Below the pieces are notes generated by a model that worked only from the letters and a program-made list of their open reading frames with translations, made no database searches and was not told the DNA's origin. From Pseudobythopirellula maris (GTDB lineage Bacteria > Planctomycetota > Planctomycetia > Pirellulales > Lacipirellulaceae): a DNA stretch of 64,000 bases. The position numbers and the translations under genes were made by a program. Shown one piece after another: positions 34,701 to 43,661 of the stretch (the first letter of the stretch is position 1; each line of letters begins with the position of its first letter). The stretch is from contig NZ_SJPQ01000005.1 in the NCBI RefSeq assembly GCF_007859945.1, forward strand, positions 1 to 64,000, read 5' to 3'.

Positions 34701-35861
34701 TTACGCGGGGCCGATCGGCAGGCCGGCGCTCCAGCCGGTCGCCATGCCGATCGCCATCGCGTCGTAGTCGGTCCGTGCGGCGTCTCGGTCGCGTCGGGCG
34801 CACGCCTCGGCATCGCTGCAGAACAGAGACGAGGCGAAGCCGCGCGCCCCGAGGGTGATCCCCGCTGTTTTCTTCTGCCGACGAGGGATGAAGTTCGCGA
34901 ACGCCGCGGTCGGATCGTCCGGGCAAGCCTCCAGCTCGCGCGCGAGTAGCCAAGCGTCTTCGAGCGCCTGGGCGACGCCCTGGCCCGAGGTGGGCAGGGC
35001 CGCGTGCGCGGCGTCACCGATCATCAAGACCCGCCCCCGGTTCCAGGTGGTTGGAGGGTCGTGGTCGTAGAGCCCCAGGCATTGGGCCTGTCGAGACGCC
35101 GCGCTGCTGATGATTCTTTTGACGAGCGGGGGCCAGTCTGCGAAGACCGCGTTCAGCTCGTCGGGCCGAGCCGCGGGGCCCTCGGGCGCGGCGAAGCCGC
35201 CCGCCCAGTACGCCTTGTTCGACGAAACCGGGACCACCCCGAACCGGGCGCCGACGCCCCAATAGTCGTGGATCTCAGCCGCCTCGAACTCGCCGGGATC
35301 ACCGTCGTACACGCCGAGCCAATTGACGCAGCCTTGGTAGACGGGTCGGTTGTCGCCCAACACGTATGCGCGGGCGACCGAATTCATTCTCCCGTCGGCC
35401 CCGATGACGATGTCCGCTTCCGCTTCGCTTCCATCGCTATAACGGACGCGGCAGCCGTGGGGCGACTCGCCATCGACTCCTGTAGCGCAAGCGCCGAACT
35501 CCACACGCACGCCGAGCTCGTCGGCGCGGCGCAGGAGCAGTCGCATCAAGTCCTGGCGCAAGACCGCGAGGCTCGGAAAACCCATCTCCGAATCGAGGCG
35601 CCCGAGATCGAGGCCGCCGAGTTCCTCCCCGGCCTGGGAGAAACGGCGCATAGCTGAGACGCGCCCCGATACGCCTCGCAGTTCGCCTAGGAGCCCGAAT
35701 TCGGACAAGACGAACGACGCGTTCGGCCAGCAGACAACTCCCGCCCCGAGGCTGCGGGCGTCTTCCCGCCGCTCGAAGACGCGGACGTCCATGCCAAGCC
35801 GCGTGAGAGAGATCGCCGTCGCCAAGCCGGCTACTCCGGCGCCAAGGATCGCAACTCGCAA
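34701..35861 (-). CDS. FAD-dependent monooxygenase (aromatic hydroxylase class A)
   Basis: 386 aa from TTG 35861. A near-perfect Shine-Dalgarno (AAGGAGGT at 35866-35873) sits four bases before this TTG and decides the start against the ATG at 35885, which lies before it. Class A flavoprotein motifs: VAILGAGVAGLATAISL (dinucleotide binding), the DG-type motif DIVIGADGRMNSVAR and the second FAD motif MIGDAAHAALPTSGQGVAQALEDA. Relatives hydroxylate salicylate, 6-hydroxynicotinate and similar rings using NAD(P)H. The substrate is unknown. Confidence 0.85.
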   Translation of the reverse strand: MRVAILGAGVAGLATAISLTRLGMDVRVFERREDARSLGAGVVCWPNASFVLSEFGLLGELRGVSGRVSAMRRFSQAGEELGGLDLGRLDSEMGFPSLAVLRQDLMRLLLRRADELGVRVEFGACATGVDGESPHGCRVRYSDGSEAEADIVIGADGRMNSVARAYVLGDNRPVYQGCVNWLGVYDGDPGEFEAAEIHDYWGVGARFGVVPVSSNKAYWAGGFAAPEGPAARPDELNAVFADWPPLVKRIISSAASRQAQCLGLYDHDPPTTWNRGRVLMIGDAAHAALPTSGQGVAQALEDAWLLARELEACPDDPTAAFANFIPRRQKKTAGITLGARGFASSLFCSDAEACARRDRDAARTDYDAMAIGMATGWSAGLPIGPA

Positions 35862-35865
35862 GCAC

Positions 35866-35873
35866 ACCTCCTT
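35866..35873 (-). promoter_or_regulatory. Strong Shine-Dalgarno deciding a TTG start
   Basis: The minus strand reads AAGGAGGTGTGC-TTG. This full anti-16S match directly before a TTG sets the start of the monooxygenase, eight codons inside a longer ATG-initiated frame. Confidence 0.75.
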
Positions 35874-35928
35874 GTGAGATCGCATAGCTGTAGCTTTAGC
35901 CCCCGTAGCCTACGGAGACGTCGATTTC

Positions 35929-36690
35929 CTAGCCGTTCACCGCCCGCAGCCAAGCGTCGGCCATCAGCGCCGCGCCGTACGGCGACGGGTGCACGCCGTC
36001 GCGGAGCCACTGCTTGGCCTCGGCCACCTCGGCCGCTTTGTCGAACACGCTCTGGAAGGGGACCCAGACGTCGGCGTAATCGTCGGCGATCTCGCGCGCC
36101 GTCTCGCGGAAGCCGTCGAACGTGGGGAACCACTTGTCGGTCACGGCCCCCGTTTTCAGCACGAACGGCTCGCAGATCACCAGCTTCATGCCCGGCAGCT
36201 CCTCGCGCGTGCGGTCGAGCAGCTTGCGGTAGTCGTCGCGGTAGGTCTCGACCGTGCCGTCGTAGTGGCCGTTGAGCCAGTGCCAGATGTCGTTCACGCC
36301 AATCAGGATGCTGACGACATCGGGCTTCAGGTCGAGGCAGTCTTCTTGCCAGCGATCGGCGAGCTGGTGGACCTTGTTGCCGCTCACGCCGCGGTTGTGG
36401 AACTCGATCGCGGCTTCGGGGCGTGCGACGAGCGTTTGTGTGGCGGCGATCAGCGCGTAGCCGTCGCCGAGCGTGGCGTGCTGGTTCGGTTCTTTGTGGT
36501 CCCGTTTGCGGCCGGCGTCGGTGATCGAGTCGCCTTGAAAGAGCACCGTGGCGCCGTCGGCGATGAGGCCGCCGCTCGAGGTCGCTTCGGCGGCGGACGC
36601 CGCGCGGGGAGCTATGAGCCCCGTGGCCGCCGCGGCGGCGCCGAGTTGGAGTCCAGAGCGGATCAGGTCGCGGCGGTCGATCGAGGGCAT
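35929..36690 (-). CDS. Tat-exported SGNH/GDSL hydrolase
   Basis: 253 aa from ATG 36690. The N-terminus carries a twin-arginine signal (DRRDLIRSG, then a hydrophobic stretch and APRAASA cleavage-type site, residues 4-33). The SGNH blocks are clear: LFQGDSITDAG (nucleophile Ser, block I), FHNRGVSGNKV (Gly, block II), LIGVNDIWHW (Asn, block III) and DGVHPSPYG (Asp/His, block V). It is thus a periplasmic esterase or lipase, probably a carbohydrate or lipid acyl-esterase; the substrate is not known. Tat export suggests folding before translocation. Confidence 0.86.
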   Translation of the reverse strand: MPSIDRRDLIRSGLQLGAAAAATGLIAPRAASAAEATSSGGLIADGATVLFQGDSITDAGRKRDHKEPNQHATLGDGYALIAATQTLVARPEAAIEFHNRGVSGNKVHQLADRWQEDCLDLKPDVVSILIGVNDIWHWLNGHYDGTVETYRDDYRKLLDRTREELPGMKLVICEPFVLKTGAVTDKWFPTFDGFRETAREIADDYADVWVPFQSVFDKAAEVAEAKQWLRDGVHPSPYGAALMADAWLRAVNG

Positions 36691-36972
36691 GATTGGCCGT
36701 CTTGTGAGAGGGGGACGAGGGGGCGGATCGAGGAGGATTGTCCGCTCAGTATAACCAAACGAGACGGCGGCGGGATCTCGCCAATTGTGTTCAGAACACG
36801 CCGAACGCAAAGCCACGAAAACGCCCTCAGCGGCACGAGAACGGCATGATAGAAACGAGACCACAATAGGCCTTTCGTGTGCACTCTCGCGTCTCTTGGG
36901 CCATCCTCGCTGCTTGGCAGAGTGACCGCACCGCACTGAACAGCCAACCTGGCCGAGGGGGCTCGCGGCGGC

Positions 36973-37821
36973 TCAACCAAACAGCGCGGCGCCGATCGTC
37001 AGCAGCACGTAGATCACCAACGCGATCCACCAGGTGATGACAAACGGCTGGGGGACCTCGAAGTCGAGCGCGTAAGAGATGACGCCCGCCATCGCGACCA
37101 TGCCAACCAGCATCGACGTCACCGGCAGGCCAAAGAACAAGATCGCGGCGGCTGCTCCCGCGACCATCGTGATGGCCAGCAGCAGGTCGCGTATGCCGAA
37201 CCGCAGGCGGATAGGCTCGTCCGGTTCGGGCTCCTCTTCCTCGCTGTCGTACATGTCGGCCTGGTCTTCGCCGAAGGCGTGGCCCTTGGCCCGCAGGCGG
37301 GCGACGCGGCGGCGACGCTCCTGCTCTTGCTGCTCCTTCTTCTGCTTCTCGAGACGGTCCATGTAAAAGTGCGCCGTCGCCAGGCCGAGCATCGTCAGAG
37401 CGAACAGCATGGTCATGACAGACGCCGAGCCGAGCACCTTCGGAACGATCCGGATCAGCGTGATCAGGATCGCGACCCCCGCCGTGGCGGCCATGATGTG
37501 TTTTACGCCAAACCGCATCTGGAACGGTTCGTACTCGTAGTCGTGCTCGCGGCGGCTCTCGTCGGCGAAAATCTCGTCCAAGTCGACCGAGGATTCGGCG
37601 TCGTGCACTTCCTGATCGGCCATGCTGCGATGGTGATCGAGCACCCGCTGGTCGACCGGCTCGAGCTCGTACTCGTCCTCTTCGACCCCGCTTTCCGGGG
37701 GATACGTCGCCGAGGGCTCGACGTGGTGGGCCGGGCGGATGCCGCTGGCGCGGTCGCTGGGGTCGGTGTCGCCCAGGTCGCTTTCGTCGGGCTGCGGCTT
37801 ACCGGGGGGCGTTTCGGGCAT
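36973..37821 (-). CDS. Multi-span membrane protein with acidic N-terminus
   Basis: 282 aa from ATG 37821. The first 100 residues are acidic and Pro/Asp/Glu-rich with no hydrophobic stretch. Then come hydrophobic segments in two blocks: HIMAATAGVAILITLIRIV and VMTMLFALTMLGLATAHFY, an Arg/Lys/Glu coiled stretch (EKQKKEQQEQERRRRVARL), then RDLLLAITMVAGAAAAILFF, MLVGMVAMAGVISYAL and WWIALVIYVLLTIGAALF. The two halves each start with a RFG-x-[KR]-x-[IL] element (MRFGVKHIM, LRFGIRDLL), so an internal duplication is likely. This repeat resembles planctomycete membrane proteins of unknown role. No enzyme motif is seen. Confidence 0.7.
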   Translation of the reverse strand: MPETPPGKPQPDESDLGDTDPSDRASGIRPAHHVEPSATYPPESGVEEDEYELEPVDQRVLDHHRSMADQEVHDAESSVDLDEIFADESRREHDYEYEPFQMRFGVKHIMAATAGVAILITLIRIVPKVLGSASVMTMLFALTMLGLATAHFYMDRLEKQKKEQQEQERRRRVARLRAKGHAFGEDQADMYDSEEEEPEPDEPIRLRFGIRDLLLAITMVAGAAAAILFFGLPVTSMLVGMVAMAGVISYALDFEVPQPFVITWWIALVIYVLLTIGAALFG

Positions 37822-38052
37822 GGCAAAGCGGGGGAGGAGTAAGGCCGGGGCCCTCGAGAGCGGGTGTCCCGGGCAATCCTCCCATTTTTGGCTGTCAGGA
37901 ACCGTTCGACAAGCGGTTCTCGGCAGAGTAAACAGGAGTGCCAGCCTCTTGGCTTCTTGCCCACCGCCCGAACCGACGCGTTCGGCCCTATCCCCCCTCC
38001 CGGTCGCCCGCCCCGCCCCCTGCGACCCGCGTAAAGACCGAGGATTGTCGCC

Positions 38053-39360
38053 ATGCTTTGTTTGTTGACCGCACTGGGTAGCTACGGCGATGTCTACCCG
38101 GTCATCAAGCTCGGCGCCGCGTTGGCCGAACGGGGGCACCGTGTCAAGCTGCTCGCCAACCCGTACTTCGCCGAACCGATCGAGCGGGCCGGGCTCGAAC
38201 TCGTGCCGGTTTCGACGCCCGAGGCGTACGAGCGGCTGACGCACGACCGTCGGCTCTGGCATCCGCTGCTGGGGCTGCGTGTGATCTTCCGCTGGGCCGC
38301 CACCGAGGCGATGCCCGACATCTACCAAGCGCTCGAGCGACTGCACGAGCCGGGCGAGACGGTCATCGGCGCCCACCCGCTCGACTTCGCCAGCCGCGTG
38401 GCGGCCGAGGCGTTGGGGGCGAACGTCACGTCGATCGTCTACGCGCCGATGACCGTGTGGAGCGATGACTCGCCGCCGCGTCTGCCCGGTGGGCTGGCCG
38501 GCCTCGGCTGGCCGCGCTGGTGGAACCGCATGATGCTCACCGTTGGCGAGCTGCTCGTCGAGCGGCGGTCGATCACCGGGCGGATCAACGCCTTCCGCGC
38601 GCAGAAGGGGCTCGGGCGGATCGGTCGCGTTTACCCCGACTGGGCGTTCGGCACGGGGCACACGCTCTGCCTGTACCCGGAGTGGTTCGGCCCGACGCCG
38701 ATCGACTTGCCCGGCGAGTTCGACACGAGCGGTTTCCCCCTCGGCGGCGAGCCCGACGCGCCGCTCGACGCGGGGCTCGAGGCGTTCCTGCAAGCGGGCG
38801 ACGCGCCGATCGTGTTCACCCCCGGCACGGCGAACCGCGCGGGGCGGGCGTTCTTCGCCGCGGCGCTCGACGCTTGCCGCCGGCTCGGCGCCCGCGGCGT
38901 GCTCCTCACCAAGTACCCCGAGCAGCTGCCCGACCCGCTGCCCGACTACGCGCACTGGGCGTCGCTCGCGCCGCTCGGGCCGCTGCTGTCGCGCTCGGCG
39001 GCGTTCGTCCACCACGGCGGGATCGGCAGCAGCGCACAAGGGCTCGCGGCCGGGGCGCCGCAGCTGATCCAACCGATGGCGTTCGACCAACTCGACAACG
39101 CCCACCGCCTCATCGAGTTGGGCGTGGCGGAAGAGCTCCTGCCGAGGGCGTTCACCGGCGCCGCCGTGGCCGCGGCGCTCAGCCGGTTGCTTGGCTCGAC
39201 CGACACGGCCCGGCAATGCGAAGACCTGGCGGCGCGGTGCGACAGCAAGGCGGCTCTCGACGAGGCGTGCGAGTCGCTCGAGCGGCGTGTCGGAATCCCG
39301 ACCACGCCTGCGAAGCCGGTGACCAAGCACCTGGCCGCCACCTTCGCCAAGCTGGCCTGA
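38053..39360 (+). CDS. Glycosyltransferase, UGT/MurG-like (GT-B fold, family 1/28)
   Basis: 435 aa. N-terminal acceptor domain: LTALGSYGDVYPVIKLGAALAERGHRV, the GT1/GT28 start. The C-terminal donor domain contains FVHHGGIGSSAQGLAAGAPQLIQPMAFDQLDNAHRL, the nucleotide-sugar-binding signature. It resembles the UGT-type glycosyltransferases that glycosylate sterols, lipids, hopanoids or polyketides and uses probably UDP- or dTDP-sugars. Neighbours give no acceptor hint. ATG 38053 directly precedes the domain start. Confidence 0.88.
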   Translation: MLCLLTALGSYGDVYPVIKLGAALAERGHRVKLLANPYFAEPIERAGLELVPVSTPEAYERLTHDRRLWHPLLGLRVIFRWAATEAMPDIYQALERLHEPGETVIGAHPLDFASRVAAEALGANVTSIVYAPMTVWSDDSPPRLPGGLAGLGWPRWWNRMMLTVGELLVERRSITGRINAFRAQKGLGRIGRVYPDWAFGTGHTLCLYPEWFGPTPIDLPGEFDTSGFPLGGEPDAPLDAGLEAFLQAGDAPIVFTPGTANRAGRAFFAAALDACRRLGARGVLLTKYPEQLPDPLPDYAHWASLAPLGPLLSRSAAFVHHGGIGSSAQGLAAGAPQLIQPMAFDQLDNAHRLIELGVAEELLPRAFTGAAVAAALSRLLGSTDTARQCEDLAARCDSKAALDEACESLERRVGIPTTPAKPVTKHLAATFAKLA

Positions 39361-39422
39361 AGGGGAACGAGAACGCCGCGGCGTTCAAGCGTCGCGGTGG
39401 CAGGGCGTTCTAGCAGGGCGCG

Positions 39423-40208
39423 TCAGTAGGTGGCCGTGGGCCGCCATTGCTGCGAGAGGCGAGTCTGGTCGGCGCCGCCCGTCGCCACGCCGCTGAGGCC
39501 CGTGGCGGTTTGCAACGCCGCCACCCGGGCGGCCACCTGCGGCTGGAAGCGGTTGAGCGTCAGCGACCGCTGGTAGTTCTGCATCGCCTGTTGGTAGTCG
39601 CCCGCCTGATCGCGGAGCCGCCCGAGCGCCGTCAGCGCCCGCGCGTTGTTCGGGTCGGCGGTGAGCGCCGCCACGAGCTGGGCCTTGGCCTGCTCCGGCT
39701 GATTGGCCTCTTCCAGCAAACGGGCGAGTTCGATGTTCGGGGCCGGGTTGTTCGGGCTGGCGATCTTCCAGTTGTTCAGCAGCCGAAACGACGCGTCGGG
39801 ACGCTCCGTGTCTTTGAGCAGCACCGCCAAACCGCGGTAGCAGTCGACGTGGTTCGGGTCGCGCTCCAGGCACTGGTTGTAGAGCACCTCGGCCTGACGC
39901 AGGTCGTCGGGCCGGTTGTAGGCGAGCCCGCCCTTGTGCAGCGCGGCGGCGAGGTTGTAGTAGCCGTCGGCCGAGTCGGGTGTTTTGGCGATGGCGGTCT
40001 GGAACTTCGAGGCCGCCTGCTGGTAGGCGCCCTGCTGGTAGAGCGCCACGCCCTCGGAGTTGAGAGTCTGGCTCTGCACGGAGTTGCAGCCTAGCTGGCC
40101 CGCCAGACCGACGCACGCCACGGCGAGCGCAGCGGCTCTGGCGCCGCAGCGTAACCGGGCGGGGGCTTGGCGAGAGGGGCTCAATGGCCGCGGGGTCTTG
40201 GGAGTCAT
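39423..40208 (-). CDS. TPR-repeat lipoprotein
   Basis: 261 aa. The N-terminus ends in a lipobox-like LAGQLGC (Cys about 41), so it is probably a lipid-anchored envelope protein. About five tetratricopeptide repeats follow: [64 protein letters not shown], and [27 protein letters not shown]. The end ([18 protein letters not shown]) is unstructured. TPR lipoproteins serve as scaffolds in outer-membrane or secretion complexes; no partner is evident. Confidence 0.82.
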   Translation of the reverse strand: MTPKTPRPLSPSRQAPARLRCGARAAALAVACVGLAGQLGCNSVQSQTLNSEGVALYQQGAYQQAASKFQTAIAKTPDSADGYYNLAAALHKGGLAYNRPDDLRQAEVLYNQCLERDPNHVDCYRGLAVLLKDTERPDASFRLLNNWKIASPNNPAPNIELARLLEEANQPEQAKAQLVAALTADPNNARALTALGRLRDQAGDYQQAMQNYQRSLTLNRFQPQVAARVAALQTATGLSGVATGGADQTRLSQQWRPTATY

Positions 40209-40624
40209 GGCGTGCGTTGCGGGTAAGTACGTGCCTGGCTCGGGGATCGCCGGCCGAGCGGCCGACGCGTTGCGGGGTGGGGGACGTTAGCAGTCGCCCC
40301 AGGGCGCCGCAAGCCGGATCGTCCGCCCCCCTCGGTGCGTGGGCAAGTGGGTGGGCAAGCCACACGGCGGCGTCCCCTGCGGCGACGACCGGCACAACCG
40401 GTGCGACCGGCGCCAACCACGCCACGGTTCGCCGTCCCCCGGGCCGCACGCAGCGCCCCATGCGGCATACTTGCACAATCCGGTCTTCTTCCCTGGTTGG
40501 TGTATTTTCGCGCCGGGGGGGACCGATCCCTTACTGCATCGCCGAAGCTAGCACGGAAGCTTGCGTCCTTGGGCCCGAACGCCCGCACGACCACCCCCTC
40601 ACCGACGCTAGTGGAGCCCCCGCC
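40209..40624. other. Divergent spacer TPR lipoprotein / histone-like gene
   Basis: No gene is supported. A GGAG at 40613-40616 serves the GTG at 40625. The tract CATACTTGCACAATCC (40467-40482) is the most A+T-rich part and may hold promoter elements, but I cannot define a pair. Confidence 0.35.
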
Positions 40625-41275
40625 GTGGCCAAAAGCACGACCGCCAGTAAGACCAGCCGCACGAAGAAAGCCGCCCCCAAGACGAAGCGGGCTCCCGCTA
40701 GCAAGCCGGCCGCCAAGGCCAAGGCGACCGCCAAGAGCAAGGCTTCCAAGCCGGCCGCTAAGCGGGCGAGCCGGTCGAAGACCAAGGCCGAGGCGAGCGA
40801 GGAAGAGGTGAAGATCGACCGCCGCCGCAGCTCGCGCCGCGAGGAGCAAGCCGCCGGCGCCAAGGCCAAGCCCGCGGCCAAGGCCGCCGCCAAGAAGGCC
40901 GAGACGGCCGCCGCCGAAGCCCCCGCCGCCGACGCGGCGCCGAAGCTCGAACGCCGCAAGAAGGTCAACCGCCGTCGCCAGATCGACCCGACCACCTGCG
41001 AGCGTGACTACTCGAACGAAGAGGTCGAGTTCATGAGCGCCCTGGACGACTACAAGCGGAAGAGCGGCCGGATGTTCCCCACCTGCAGCGAGGTGCTCGA
41101 GGTGATCCGCGCCATCGGCTACGTGAAGCTCACCGGCGCCGAACTGGCCGCCCACACCACCGCGGCCGGCGAAGAGCTCGAGTCGCAGCTCGAAAGCCAG
41201 GCCCGCGAGTCGCTCGAAGAATCGGCCCAGCTGCGTGCCGAGGAGCCGGTCGAAGAATTGGAAGAGTCGATCTGA
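40625..41275 (+). CDS. Lysine/alanine-rich histone H1-like protein with folded C-terminus
   Basis: 216 aa, GTG start with GGAG eight bases before it. Residues 1-110 consist of Lys/Ala/Pro/Ser repeats ([21 protein letters not shown] in parts), the composition of histone H1 and of bacterial Hc1-like nucleoid proteins. The second half is folded: [48 protein letters not shown], then an acidic Glu/Ser tail. The folded part with a Cys pair is shared by planctomycete proteins of this size. Probably nucleoid-associated: the basic arm binds DNA without sequence preference. A strong terminator follows. Confidence 0.75.
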   Translation: MAKSTTASKTSRTKKAAPKTKRAPASKPAAKAKATAKSKASKPAAKRASRSKTKAEASEEEVKIDRRRSSRREEQAAGAKAKPAAKAAAKKAETAAAEAPAADAAPKLERRKKVNRRRQIDPTTCERDYSNEEVEFMSALDDYKRKSGRMFPTCSEVLEVIRAIGYVKLTGAELAAHTTAAGEELESQLESQARESLEESAQLRAEEPVEELEESI

Positions 41276-41305
41276 TTGCGGGGAAAGAGACCTGACGAAA
41301 GCAAA

Positions 41306-41341
41306 ACGGCCCGGGATCCACAGCGGTGGGTCCCGGGCCGT
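41306..41341. terminator. Strong hairpin between convergent genes
   Basis: ACGGCCCGGGATCCA (41306-41320), loop CAGCGG, TGGGTCCCGGGCCGT (41327-41341) makes a 14-15-bp stem. It stands between the ends of the histone-like gene and the 83-aa gene. AAAA precedes and TTCG follows, so it may act in both directions. Confidence 0.7.
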
Positions 41342-41386
41342 TCGCTCTAGGTGAGGCTCGCTCCGGGCACGGAGCGGCGGTGATTC

Positions 41387-41638
41387 TTACTCAGGACGCG
41401 ACTCGGCGAACAGGTCGCGCAGCTCCTCGACGCTCGTCTCGCCGATCCGCTTGCCGCGGCCCTGGAGCTTCTCGTTCACCTTGATGACGGTTTCTTGCAT
41501 CACGGCGTGGGTCTCTTGCGAGCCGCCGGCGAGCACGAAGTCCTGACCCCGCGTGAGCCGCTTGTGGCCGTCGTCGTTGTCAAAGGCCAGGCCGAGCAGC
41601 GCCGTGCGGGCGCGTTTGTCGCCGGAGGGGACGTTCAT
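41387..41638 (-). CDS. Conserved-looking 83-aa hypothetical protein
   Basis: 83 aa from ATG 41638, with AGGA a few bases before. It reads as a small globular protein: MNVPSGDKRARTALLGLAFD, an NDDGHKRLTRGQDFVLAGGS loop, and two helices (HAVMQETVIKVNEKLQ and VEELRDLFAES). The 30 residues that could be added upstream are low-complexity. It looks like a planctomycete-specific protein of unknown function. The FHA gene lies 136 bp upstream on the same strand, so they may form one transcript. Confidence 0.6.
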   Translation of the reverse strand: MNVPSGDKRARTALLGLAFDNDDGHKRLTRGQDFVLAGGSQETHAVMQETVIKVNEKLQGRGKRIGETSVEELRDLFAESRPE

Positions 41639-41774
41639 CAAGGGATCCTCGTGAGGCTCGATCGCAACGGTTGAAAGAGCGGCCGCGGTGGTTAAACCAC
41701 GGGACACAGCCAGGCTGCCGGTGCGGCGAATCGGCAGCAGCCAGACGCATCGGGCGAAGCGCAGACAACTGGGC

Positions 41775-42449
41775 TCAGCGGCGGCGGGCCATGTCACGCA
41801 GCAAGTTGCTCGCCGCTTCGCGGCTGTCCTTGGACTGCGGGCCAGTCATCTTGGGCAGCTTGCCGGGTTTCTTCTTTTTGTCGCCCGCTTTAGAGTCGTC
41901 GGCGGCCTCGTCGCTTTCGGCGACGGTCTCTTCCGATTCGCTCTCCTCCGCTTCGATCGACTGTGTGTCGTCCATGCGGAAGGTCTGCGTCTCACGCAGC
42001 GAGGCGGGCTCGCGGTCGGCCTCGGCCGGGCCGAGCAGCCACTCGCTGATGCTGTCTTCGCCGACTTCGCCGCTCTTGTCGGCCTTGCCGTTGCCCGTGC
42101 CGCCGCTTGTCGCTGCCGCGGAATCGGCTTTCTGAGGCGTGCTCTCCGCGGCGGCCTTCGGCTGCCCGGAGTCGTAGCGGAACTCGAGCGGCCCGATGCG
42201 GATCTCGTCGCCGTGCGACAAGAGCGTGTCGCCCTCGATCTTATCGCCGTTCACGTGGGTGCCGTTGCGACTGCCGAGGTCGCGGACCGTCACCCCGTCC
42301 TCACCGCGAACGAATTCGCAGTGGCGGCGGCTGATGGCGTCGCTGCCGGTGCGGATGTCGGCCTCGCGCGAGCGTCCGACCAACAAACGCTCCTTTTTGA
42401 GGGCGACCGCTGCGCCCTTCTTCGCTCCTGCTAAGACCACAAGTTTCAT
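41775..42449 (-). CDS. FHA domain protein
   Basis: 224 aa. FHA domain at about 1-95: LLVGRSREADIRTG, ISRRHCEFVR, RDLGSRNGTHVNGD, with the conserved Gly-Arg, Ser-x-x-His and Asn-Gly that bind phosphothreonine. The rest is a disordered acidic linker (ESEETVAESDEAADDSK) and a basic end (KKKKPGKLPKMTGP), with a DSREAASNLLRDMARRR helix. The TQTF in SLRETQTFRMDD could itself be phosphorylated by a PknB kinase. It likely works as an adaptor in Ser/Thr-kinase signalling. Two matching dyads lie upstream at 42528-42570. Confidence 0.88.
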   Translation of the reverse strand: MKLVVLAGAKKGAAVALKKERLLVGRSREADIRTGSDAISRRHCEFVRGEDGVTVRDLGSRNGTHVNGDKIEGDTLLSHGDEIRIGPLEFRYDSGQPKAAAESTPQKADSAAATSGGTGNGKADKSGEVGEDSISEWLLGPAEADREPASLRETQTFRMDDTQSIEAEESESEETVAESDEAADDSKAGDKKKKPGKLPKMTGPQSKDSREAASNLLRDMARRR

Positions 42450-42527
42450 CGCCTACCTCAAATCCCTTGGTTTGGGTGCGCGGACCTGATGTGAGACCGC
42501 TGCGGCGCCGTCCCGACGTCGCTCATC

Positions 42528-42570
42528 TGCCAGATCTTGGCGGCCAATCGAGGCAAGCCAAATCTTGGCA
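42528..42570. promoter_or_regulatory. Two matching half-palindromic sites upstream of the FHA gene
   Basis: TGCCAGATCTTGGC (42528-42541) and AGCCAAATCTTGGC (42556-42569) share the form GCCA-N4/5-TTGGC and are 28 bp apart, about 80-120 bp before the FHA start. They may be an operator pair. The rest of 42450-42771 has no gene. Confidence 0.4.
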
Positions 42571-42771
42571 TACTGGAGGAGGAGTCGCCGCGGCGCCTGC
42601 TTTCTTACGATAGCTGTCTGAAAACGGGTCGCGACCCACCAACTCTAACGCATTTTGCCCGGTGGCCTAAACCCCCCCTTGGGGGAGGTCCAGTGTTCTA
42701 AAGTATGCTTGCTATAAGCCCCGACGTCAGCTTCCTACAAGTAACTTTTCGGCCGAAAGCCTGTCATGGCG

Positions 42772-43575
42772 TTAACGCCGTTCGATCCAGCCGCGGTCGC
42801 TAAACCGGCTGGTTTCGAGACGAATGGCTTCGGCGTGCTCCTCGGGAGTGAGCTCCGAAACGACACCTGCGCTTGGCAGTAATTGCCCAAGTCCCTTCTG
42901 CATAAGGCTTTGCAGCCGAGCCTTGTCGATCTCCGCAAGGCCCAATTCGCGCAAGCCCGGCAGTTGCGGGGCGTGCGGCGAAGCCGCGAGCAGCACGCCG
43001 CCATGCTGCAACACCGCCCCGCGACGTTTTCTCTGAGCACTGCCACAAATCTTCCACAAGACGTCGCTGCCAGGGCCCTCGGCGGGGGGGCTCAGCAGGT
43101 CACCCTCGGATCGCCGCAAAAAACAGAGAAACGGCTCGCTCGCCGGCGGCGGGGCCGGCGGGACCTTTGGGTCGTCGTGCAAACGCAAGGCGAGCGTGGC
43201 GCCACGCTCGCGTGCGTACTCGCTGATGGCGCCGATCAGCAGCCGGTGGGCCGCCAGGTTTAGCGGCTCGGCCGCCGCCGCCAGGGCCGGCGAGCCTTCG
43301 GGCAGGGCGAGGCTGTAGGTCAGCTCGTGGTGGTGCACCAGCGCGCCGCCGCCGCTCGACCGGCGCACCACGGTCAGCCCCTCGGCTTCCGGCAGCTGAC
43401 GGCGGTCGGCGTACGGCTGGAAGTAACCGAGCGACAGCGTCGGCTCGCTCCAACGGTAGAGCCGCAGCGCGGGGGCGCCGCCGTCGGCAACGCTGTCGAG
43501 CAGCGCCTCGTCGACCGCCATGTTCCACGCGCCCTTGAGCGGCGGGTCGATGATGAGGCGGCTTGTAGTCGGCAT
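42772..43575 (-). CDS. Lipoate/octanoate-protein ligase or transferase (LplA/LipM family)
   Basis: 267 aa. It has the BPL/LPL fold signatures: LRLYRWSEPTLSLGYFQ, VRRSSGGGALVHHHELTYSLALP, and KICGSAQRKRRGAVLQHGGVLL with the adenylate-binding Lys. The length fits LipM (octanoyl-transferase) or a short LplA lacking the C-terminal accessory domain; the two cannot be told apart by eye. A cysteine for LipM-type catalysis could be the Cys in KICGSA. It is adjacent to the glycine cleavage genes, whose GcvH is lipoylated, so lipoylation of GcvH is a natural role. Confidence 0.82.
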   Translation of the reverse strand: MPTTSRLIIDPPLKGAWNMAVDEALLDSVADGGAPALRLYRWSEPTLSLGYFQPYADRRQLPEAEGLTVVRRSSGGGALVHHHELTYSLALPEGSPALAAAAEPLNLAAHRLLIGAISEYARERGATLALRLHDDPKVPPAPPPASEPFLCFLRRSEGDLLSPPAEGPGSDVLWKICGSAQRKRRGAVLQHGGVLLAASPHAPQLPGLRELGLAEIDKARLQSLMQKGLGQLLPSAGVVSELTPEEHAEAIRLETSRFSDRGWIERR

Positions 43576-43586
43576 CGATTCCTAGC

Positions 43587-43656
43587 CTCACGCCAAGGCG
43601 CGAAGTGGCAAAGAAGATGGAAGAGCGTCCTTTGCGTCTTCGCGCCTTTGCGTGAG
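43587..43656. repeat. 27-bp imperfect inverted repeat between the ligase and gcvPB
   Basis: Left arm 43587-43613 (CTCACGCCAAGGCGCGAAG...) and right arm 43630-43656 pair at 24 of 27 positions. It resembles the CTCACGCAAAGGCGCGAAG type of dispersed repeat seen in many bacterial genomes. It fills the 86-bp spacer almost completely. Confidence 0.75.
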
Positions 43657-43661
43657 AACTC

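Noticed and set aside
36688-36936. N-terminal extension of the SGNH hydrolase
   Set aside because: The ATG at 36690 directly starts a twin-arginine signal; the upstream part is low-complexity.
37503-39330. 785-aa minus-strand frame extending past the membrane-protein start over the glycosyltransferase
   Set aside because: Only the last 282 residues (from 37821) look like protein; the rest is antisense of a well-supported glycosyltransferase.
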